The position numbers were made by a program, and so were the translations under genes. From assembly GCA_036365455.1 (NCBI GenBank), contig JAWQUS010000023.1:9548001-9612000 (forward strand): DNA of 64,000 bases, written 5' to 3'. Under the pieces are notes generated by a model, which ran no database searches, was not told the DNA's origin, and saw only the letters and a program-made list of their open reading frames with translations. The first letter of the stretch is position 1; the number at the start of each line of letters is the position of its first letter. The stretch comes from Macrosoma leucophasiata (lineage: Eukaryota > Arthropoda > Insecta > Lepidoptera > Hedylidae). Positions 56,661 through 64,000 of the stretch are shown here, in pieces.

Positions 56661-59435
56661 GAGGCATAATCATCGCAACTCGTTTGAATTTATATAGCTA
56701 AAGACAGTCCACAATCTTAGTAACTTTAAAAGACTTATAAAGTACAGAAACTCTTCATTAACATTCCCAAGCTCAAAGATCTATGGAACGTTATATATGT
56801 GTTACACGTTCCTAAAAAAGGGTAAGATCGGCGCCGCTTTGAACATGAATACATTTTTTGGAAGTTGATTTACATTTGAATAAAGCTATTAAATACGAAT
56901 AAAGATCAGTAATGCTTTCAAGTAGTTCGTTGGCTAAATAAGACTACGTGGATAATTTGTGTTGAATTATGGTAAGCGGTTAGAAGCATGTGTCGCAGTC
57001 TTACAATAATGTCTGAATCGCGCTAAAAACAATATACTCAAAAAAGATTCAAGTCAATTTAGATCGTATATATAATCGTATCGAACATATTAATGTTATT
57101 AAAAGTTGAAATTAATTTCAGTAATTGGTATACATAATCGTTTGTTTTATTTATAATTAAAAAGTAAAGGAGACAAAAGAACACTCGCGATATCACTAGC
57201 GATAGCTAGTAAAATCCGTCAGTATTGAAACTACTTTGTCCACAGCAAAGGAGAATGATAACGTTCCATACATTTCTGGGCCCAGGTGTTAACTCTGTAC
57301 TAATGTACTCTCTCTTTAGTGTTATTTGTTTTTCGAACTTTTCTTGCTTTCTGTACACTTAAAATTAAGGTGCATTTTGTTTATTACCTTTAAAAAAATA
57401 TAACATTTTTTTAAACTTACTTCAATAACTTAGCTTATGGTTAACCCTAATGATTCTGCGGGCCCATAATTACCCGTCTCCTTTAATTTATTGGATAAAG
57501 CGTTGTAGTTGTGGAAGCATTATTACACACCTATTGATTTAGTCAGAGAGAGACCTACCAACCAGCAATCTATATTAAAATTCTCGAATGGGCCTCTACG
57601 TGTTGGACTCATGTCCCTGCGCAAGCCTAACAAAGGTACGGGATTTTAATACCCCATGTTGATGAGAAACATAGTACCTAACTGGTAGGAATGAACAAGA
57701 AGTTGTTATAAAATATAATTAAGCCACGTATAATCTTGCACAACACGATAAAGTTAAATTTAGAATCCAGCTACTTCTATATGCCAAATACCAATGACTT
57801 TTAATAATAAACATAAACTATACACCTTATGAAGGGACAAGCCATTTGCATTATACAAGTTAAAAGAAGGATCTTATCAAAAGGTCTTTATATGGTTTTA
57901 AAACACGAGTAGGTATACGCGTTTACACACGATTGATAAGGAAATGATTTTTGACGCGATAAAATGGTAATGAAGACATTAGCTTGTAAGTGGTAGCCAG
58001 AGATTCTGTATATTCTTAAAACAGTCAACATTGTGATGTTGTAATATTTGCTTAAATAGTTGACATTGTAAGTGCAAAATAAGTTAAGGGCTGTCTCAAC
58101 GTAAGTTACTCTACAGAATTAATTTACATACTATCATTGCATCCAACATTAATGCTAAAATCCTGCGAATCAATTTCCTGTTTTTGATTTACATGTAATT
58201 TCATAAGTATAAGATATGGGCTTCCACACCACCGGTTGATTTGCCTTTTTTAATTATTTTGTTATTTTTTTTTTATTAATTATTATCTCGTATATCCTCG
58301 CTGTTTTAAAAATAAAAGTAAATGGAAGATTGTGAGTACTTCAGTAATAAGTGGATGCGTCACATACTATTCGAAATAATTCTAGCCATTTATGGCCTGC
58401 GTTTCATTTCGTATAGTTAAAACTACGCTTTTATACAAATGATTATTATTATTATTCATAATTAAGAATTCATTTCCATCGTATTTTTTCTAAATATAAA
58501 AAAAACCGTGATGAAAAATGTATCTTCCATAATTAGTACATTCGATGAACACTGCCAATGGCGCCTCTCTCATCAACAGAGCATTAATTAGCAAATTCCT
58601 ACATAATTTACACAAATATACGTCATTAAGAGCCAATAGGCATAGATTTAGTATTTGTTTTGCTATATGATACTTATTGACTATCCATATGTGAAAAGGT
58701 TACTAGTAAATTTATTTTAAAGTCATTGTGCTATTTTACAATAAACTCATCATTTGAACTTCGTTCAAGATAAATGATAAAGACAGTATTATGACAAAAA
58801 GAAACAGGCAATATTGAATGTCAACTGTTTAAATGGAAATGCACCCGTGGCTGACTCCATAATCGTCTTTAGAAATCGTAATCGCCAAGATACATCGCAA
58901 TGCGAGTGTACAATAGCCAAGATGGATCCCGTAGACTAGCAAACAATGTTGTGGACCAGGCCATTACGATTGAGCATTGTATTGTAGTTGTCGACGCTGG
59001 ACATCGATGGCGTCTGTCCGTCGCCTCATAAACTATTACCCAGTACCTAATTGGTATTATGACTGTTCCTCTATTTATTATTTATGCTGGCACTAATGCC
59101 AAACGGTGGTTTCGGACGCTCATATTTCTCTGAGCCCGTTTCGGGGTCACTCAGACAATCTTGCCTGCAGCAAAGAATAACATCCCGAACTCGTGGTTTA
59201 TTTGTTTAGCTGTAACAGATTTTAACATTGTTTTATTTCGCCTTCGATAAACACACATAAATCATCGACTGGTTGACATAGAAATCAAGTGAAGTAGGGC
59301 ACTGAAGAAAAGATTAAATGTTTCACTTTCGGTAATGGGATTGCACTAGCCTTTTGGCTTTAAAATGTATGAAAATGAAAAGAAAAATGGGAAAATTATT
59401 GGAAGGTGTATGAGACAAACTAAATATCATACATT

Positions 59436-59589
59436 AACCCCCTTATTTATAAACGTACATTAGATACGTTTTAGCTATAGAATGCTTTGTCTTTGTCAGT
59501 TGCATTGTCAAATGTGCAGGATAGAAAAAGACAAAGGAGAGATTAGGAAAGGAATACTTTAGCTAAGATACGTTTATGAATTAGGGGGT
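59436..59589. mobile_element. MITE F, near-complete copy
   Basis: The ends are CCCCCTTATTTATAAACG and CGTTTATGAATTAGGGGG; the interior GCTTTGTCTTTGTCAGTTGC shows the uninterrupted form of the copy split at 49977. Confidence 0.88.
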
Positions 59590-60239
59590 AAGTCTACATT
59601 TATTATAAACGTCTTGAAAATCTATGAGAAATTATATTCGTTGTTGGCCGGATGATTTCCGATCGACTGAAATGATTAACATACCATTTTGTATATATGT
59701 TTCTAATTTAAATAAGATTTATGAATTGTAAAGTAGTCTAAAAGTAAAAACTGAATTCATAATATCTTGAATGCGAATATGAAAATTCAAGCAATAGACA
59801 CCAATGTGATATATTTTTTTATTAATTCACAAAACAACTTAATAAGACAGGACAAGAAACATCTGTCTGTTCAACTAGACAAGGTTATAGCTCCATATAA
59901 AAGGATCTAGCTAATTCAGGCGTTGTTTTATTTAGAACTTGTGTCAGAGTGTCACCGTAACGAACCAGCACCGTACTCATTGTCGGAATTGTTAATTGCT
60001 ACTAATTACTGAGCCATACATTAACAACTAATAGGCAATCTATAGCTCTTAAGTGGGCAACTTTACTGCAAACAAATTAACTAAAAAATGTTCTTTCTTT
60101 TAAACACAATTTAAGCAAATCAGTTACATTCAATGTGCTATTTGACTTGTGCTTACCTGTATTTTAACTGCAATAGGCATTTTATATTATGATACAGTCA
60201 TACTGATCAAGGAACACGATTGAGATTATCTATACTTAA

Positions 60240-60365
60240 TATTTTAAAGGGGTAAAGTTTGTAACTTTGTTTATTTGTTTGAATGTAGGGGCTAATCTCA
60301 GAAACTACTTATCCGATTTGAAAAATTCTTTCAGTACATAGCTCATTTATCGAGAAATAAATCAT
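60240..60365 (+). repeat. LINE-tail-like fragment
   Basis: GGGGTAAAGTTTGTAAC, TAGGGGCTAATCTCAGAAAC and TCCGATTTGAAAAATTCTTT form a block order common in lepidopteran repeat tails. Confidence 0.45.
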
Positions 60366-60608
60366 CACTTTTAGTGTAAGATAGTCAATTTATTGAGAAA
60401 GGCTATAGGCTATATAACATCACGCTAAGATGAATCGGAGAGGAGCAGCAATAAAAAATATTGCGAAAACGGCAAAAATTCTGCAATGGGTACTACGCTC
60501 TCAAGCACTGACTATAAAGCTGTATCGCCAGTAAAAAATAAATTTGTTTAGAATATAGTAGTAACCAAGGAAATAACAAAAATGTAATAGCAATCCTATT
60601 TGCTGTCT

Positions 60609-60819
60609 TAAGGCCCGTATTAACCCATCAGCTCGCGAGAAAAATATGACAATCGATCTCATTTGTTCATTCGCCCCCGGCGGGCTGTCGTGTTTCGACA
60701 GTTTTAGACAGATCACAGTCCTTGAGACTATCTTAAGATAACTTTTTTTCATACAACACGAGAAGTTAATGCCATGTACATGTTCTGGGACTAAAATCTG
60801 TCTATTAATACGGGCCTTA
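60609..60819. mobile_element. MITE with 15-bp terminal inverted repeats just upstream of the spacer exon
   Basis: TAAGGCCCGTATTAA (60609-60623) and TTAATACGGGCCTTA (60805-60819) are perfect inverse copies. The right end is 53 bp before the exon at 60873. Confidence 0.82.
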
Positions 60820-60872
60820 GTTGCAGCGACATCATTAATAAACACACGTGTTAATCTTCATCCATTTGACAG

Positions 60873-61056
60873 GCGGTTGGCCGTGAAACGGTGTTAGCGG
60901 TGGCCAACTCTCGGGAAGTGCATTGCGGAAGACGTCTGGTCTCCGGTCTATTTGCGAGACCGCGGCTGCCGCTCGGCTACTCCTATGTCACGACGGTACC
61001 CCGTGGCGCATGCCGGCTTAATGTCTCCGAGATTGTCGCCAGTGATAATTATATTG
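60873..61056 (+). CDS. ADAMTS-like protein exon, start of the spacer module
   Basis: The acceptor is CCATTTGACAG and the donor ATTG/GTAAGT. Sixty-one codons in phase 0, AVGRETVLAVANSREVHCGR, then LVSGLFARP, LPLGYSYVTTVP and RGACRLNVSEI. The VSGLF, GYxxVTTxPxGAC and VxE blocks are the start of the ADAMTS spacer (beta-sandwich) seen in THSD4, ADAMTSL4 and papilin. Relatives have GCDxxLGS and CGVC between the previous exon's CK and the VSGLF block; here this is replaced by about 20 residues with a single Cys. The exon ends one base into an Ala codon completed at 63282. Confidence 0.94.
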
Positions 61057-61076
61057 GTAAGTAAAGGGATTTGATA

Positions 61077-61358
61077 AATGGTAGAGTTCCAGTGACGGAG
61101 ATCGCGGGCGTAGGCACCACCGCATTACCCAATATACTTGCCGCTAAATGGTAGTGTTCAGCAGTATCGTGTTCCGGTCAGGTGGTAATGTACGGCCCTG
61201 CAATTTCCGGTACAGAGGCATAATACCTTAGGCCTTAGGAGTGCTAACGCATCTGCATTTGACCTTGGTCTTTGTGTAAGTGTATATAGGCTGCAGTCAT
61301 CACTTAACATCAACGTGAACTGCATGCTTGTTTACCACTTCCATTACTTAAATAAAAC
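61077..61358 (+). repeat. LINE 3'-end family A, full-length plus-oriented copy
   Basis: It starts TGGTAGAGTTCCAGTGACGG and ends CACTTCCATTACTTAAAT with an A-rich tail. It begins 20 bp after the donor of the exon ending at 61056. Confidence 0.88.
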
Positions 61359-62992
61359 AGATATATAGAAACATTGCAACATGTAAGTATGTCTGTTTTT
61401 GTTACCTTTAAAAATCCATATGCAATGCTAATTATTATTAAGACTCGCACTAATATCTAATTTTGCTTTACTTTATATCTGATCGTATACAATATGAGAT
61501 ATTGCTATGGTCCTATTGTTATAATAATTGTTTCACATTTACCTCTCGATGAGGGGGACGTCAAAATAAACCGTAAAAAATTTTAAGCATTATCATAAGA
61601 CTCCTAAAAATACTGCAAGCTTAAAAGGCAATTGATGGAGGCTAATTTATTTATTTGTCGCCACAAACTTAATAAATGAAATTAAATACCTACATAGTGT
61701 AACAAAAATGAATATTATTGAAAATTTTCATTAAGATAACATGTGTAGGAAGTCTAGCTAACGTAAGAAATATACTCGTACATTAAAGTCCTTTCTTTAG
61801 TTAAACAGATGCACACCATTTAAGAAACTGACCTGAATTTCAAAAGTCGCAAAGTTTTACAAAAGACAAAGACTATACCAAAAATGATCTGATATGAAAT
61901 CTGATGACTATATACTATATAATGGTGTTTCATAAATATGATAATGATCTCTGAATGCGAATATAGCTCAACTATAAATCCTTCAAAGGAAGCATAATGC
62001 GCCTTTTATCAACCTGGATTTTGTCGATAGTATCTAGTCGATTACGTAGACTGATAATATCTAGCTTATGCGAATGTAACGACGTAGGTAATTTATCATG
62101 ATTTGCTGAAAATTAACACAGCTGTTGAATCCATGTTGAGAAACGATCTGTTTGTAAAGACATTGATCAATCTGTGATCCTCAATAGTCCTTTGATGACG
62201 GTAAATGGGCTGCAAACATGAGGTTGGTCATCCACTTATCAATCAGTATTGTTGATGAGATTGGTCGTAAATCATTGACAATCATGACAATGGCGACGCC
62301 TACGTTGTTCTGCGCGAAGGTGAATAGTTGAGTTCACCTCGCCTTTGAATCTTATTCAGAATCAATTTGGCTATTGCATTCTGTATGTTCTTCTATGCTA
62401 AATTATTTAATCGCTGTACATGTATCACTCAAAGCGTTTTAATGTCACGATTGATTCATAACTATTCGATCTTAAATTAGATAGGTACTTTTTCTACTTC
62501 ATGGATGAGGGTGGTCGATAAATGATCAAGAATCACACATCTGCTCTATATTTTTTATTAACTTATCAGAATAGTAGTTATACCTGGTGGTTGCCTTTCA
62601 TAACTTATTGATCAATCGCTGGATTAATTATTTGCACCCAGATGAATGGATGAATGACATAGCTTTACTATTCCAATTCAAATAATCATGGTAAATTCCA
62701 TATATTGATATTAATGAATAATAAATTATAATTGAATAATATGTATTGATGAAATGAAAACTTGGTACAACGTGTAACGGGTATTTCAAATATTTTTACA
62801 TCACTGGAATAAGAATGCCTTTTTTTACCAACAAACTTCAATTTTAAACTTTTGGTTCCGGAGAGGTATAAATATTTTAAATATCAGAAAAAACCTTAAG
62901 GTTCTCGAAATAGTATTTTCAACCTGTTTATACCTTGTACCTTTCATATTTTTGGTTGAATGATCCTTTGCAACCTAATTCGAACCTCCGAG
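61359..62992. other. Rest of the intron before the second spacer exon
   Basis: Unique AT-rich sequence; I see no gene, no tRNA and no clear repeat. Confidence 0.6.
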
Positions 62993-63175
62993 AATCAGAA
63001 TCAGAAACTCATTTATTCATTTACGGTGACAGGCACCTCTTATGACACGTCAAAAACAAACAAAATAATTAAAAGTGAATTAAAATTGATATACATGTCA
63101 AACAAGATAAAAAATATATGTAAAGTCAAGAATATCACTAAGATAAAACTAAATGTAATAAACTAATGTAAAAAG
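62993..63175 (-). repeat. LINE-tail-like fragment
   Basis: AGAATCAGAATCAGAAACTC, CATTTACGGTGACAGG and CACGTCAAAAACAAACAAAA, then an A-rich stretch. A similar piece lies at 11525-11625 (AGAAACAGAATCAGAAATTT). Confidence 0.55.
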
Positions 63176-63281
63176 TATATCAGTAGAATGTCTCATTTCC
63201 CCTTTACAAACTGACAACAAAGAGATCGAGATAAACCGAGATCTCACCATTTTACTAATAAAATACCTTCTTATTTTTTAG

Positions 63282-63442
63282 CATTGAAGATATCAAATGG
63301 CTCATACATCATGAATGGAGAGTTTGCAGTGAGCGCACCGGGCACCTACGATGCAGCGGGCGCCCGGTTTTTGTACAGTCGCGCTGCCGGTCTAGACTCC
63401 GTATTTGCGCTAGGACCCATCCATTACCCGATAGATATAATG
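63282..63442 (+). CDS. ADAMTS-like protein exon, second part of the spacer module
   Basis: The acceptor is ATTTTTTAG and the donor ATG/GTAAGA. After the split Ala codon it encodes LKISNGSYIMNGEFAVSAPG, TYDAAGARFLYSR and VFALGPIHYPIDIM. The (I/L)NGxxxV..PG.Y..AG..F.Y(x)R and GP...P(V/I)D(V/I)M blocks are the conserved middle and end of the ADAMTS spacer. NGS is an N-glycosylation sequon. It ends in phase 0 to join the exon at 63792. Confidence 0.95.
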
Positions 63443-63791
63443 GTAAGATTGCATCTCTGAATATCATTTTATGGTCAGTTAGTTTATACTTGACTTGGTG
63501 TAGCCAATTCTGGAAAGGCATGATTACTATTACGCAAGCACTGTTGGCAGTTGCAGTCTGGGGAGAAAGAACTCACGACTCCTTCGATGAATTGAAAATA
63601 AAACAAAAATAAAAAATATTACCTTCTTTAATTTTCTAAATAAGAAATAATAATCGTGAAAGAAATACCCAAGTTATGCGCAATTTCAACAACCATGATA
63701 CTTTCAAAGACTGCGCTTAACATTGAATAGTGATAATTAGTCCACTATTTAAACCTTGTTTGATCATAATAGCAGAATTGATTTTTTTCAG

Positions 63792-64000
63792 ATCCTGTAT
63801 ACACAACCGAATCCGAGTATAAAATATGAGTATTTCACAGAAACTCTTCCTGGAGAAGTCAGTGAAGAGTCTGTTACTAGACCTAGTCTCACTGAAATTC
63901 CATCTACCGTGCCAACAAAACATATACGAAGGCATCATGGTTTTGATGGTTATCATAGAATAAATTCACCAAGGCACCCAGATTTGATTGGACTGGCAAG
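63792..64000 (+). CDS. ADAMTS-like protein exon, end of spacer and following linker (runs off the window)
   Basis: The acceptor is ATTTTTTTCAG. It starts ILYTQPNPSIKYEYF, the last strand of the spacer (QPNPxxxYEY), then a Ser/Thr/Glu-rich linker and a His/Arg-rich stretch (KHIRRHHGFDGYHR). The frame is open to the window edge, so the exon continues, presumably towards the C-terminal TSP1 repeats and PLAC domain found in the family. With the exons above, about 360 residues of the protein are covered. Confidence 0.92.
   Translation, partial: MLYTQPNPSIKYEYFTETLPGEVSEESVTRPSLTEIPSTVPTKHIRRHHGFDGYHRINSPRHPDLIGLA

Larger units (their letters stand above)
27084..60872 (+). other. Intron of about 33.8 kb with a GC donor
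   Basis: The donor is GCAAGT and the acceptor CATTTGACAG. It contains the LINE at 34512-37391, the THAP-exon element, many SINE copies, the decayed ORF cluster (51148-53620) and the candidate alternative first exon at 54348. In 39000-40308, 40513-41927, 54405-55964 and 56661-59435 I see nothing beyond unique AT-rich sequence. No exon with the expected CGVC motif was found in it. Confidence 0.75.

Noticed and set aside
1..64000. CRISPR arrays, bacterial operons, rRNA genes
   Set aside because: No regularly spaced short direct repeats, no ribosome-binding-site-led gene rows and no rRNA-like blocks; the window is eukaryotic.

Overview
The window is animal nuclear DNA, most probably from a moth or butterfly (Lepidoptera). 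It is AT-rich, has long introns with consensus splice sites, and is filled with short interspersed repeats of types I associate from memory with lepidopteran genomes: LINE 3' ends shaped like the Bombyx BMC1 tail, three tRNA-derived SINE families and many foldback MITEs. The species cannot be fixed from the sequence.

The only clear host gene runs left to right across almost the whole window. It encodes a secreted ADAMTS-like extracellular-matrix glycoprotein without a metalloprotease domain, of the THSD4 / ADAMTSL4 / papilin / Drosophila lonely-heart type. Seven exons are well supported (4867-4979, 14665-14779, 19336-19438, 26953-27083, 60873-61056, 63282-63442, 63792 to the window end) and one more is probable (3245-3311). 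Every consecutive junction keeps the reading frame, and in order they encode a linker, a TSP1 repeat split over three exons, a cysteine-rich module and most of the ADAMTS spacer. The 5' and 3' ends of the gene lie outside the window. The intron after 27083 is about 33.8 kb and has a GC donor. Inside it lies a candidate alternative first exon (54348-54404) that encodes a signal-peptide-like segment and is phase-compatible with the spacer exon.

On the opposite strand, inside the intron between 19438 and 26953, is a nested two-exon gene (22343 down to 20474, 477 codons). Its splice junction is in frame. The protein resembles arthropod proteins associated with family-B DNA polymerases of virus-like mobile DNA.

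The rest is mobile DNA: a 5'-truncated LINE with an uninterrupted RT-RNase H frame (34512-37391, minus); decayed LINE pieces (1036-1345 and 49977-50751); a THAP-type exon remnant (37860-38037) between 17-bp inverted repeats; about 19 copies or fragments of a LINE 3'-end family; a hAT MITE with an 8-bp target duplication; and several foldback MITEs. The most unusual family carries an antisense and a sense tRNA-like segment in one palindromic element. Four of its insertions are flanked by 12-17 bp direct repeats, including one 924-bp insertion built of 307-bp tandem units. Positions 51148-53620 hold a cluster of decayed coding stretches of unknown, possibly viral, origin.
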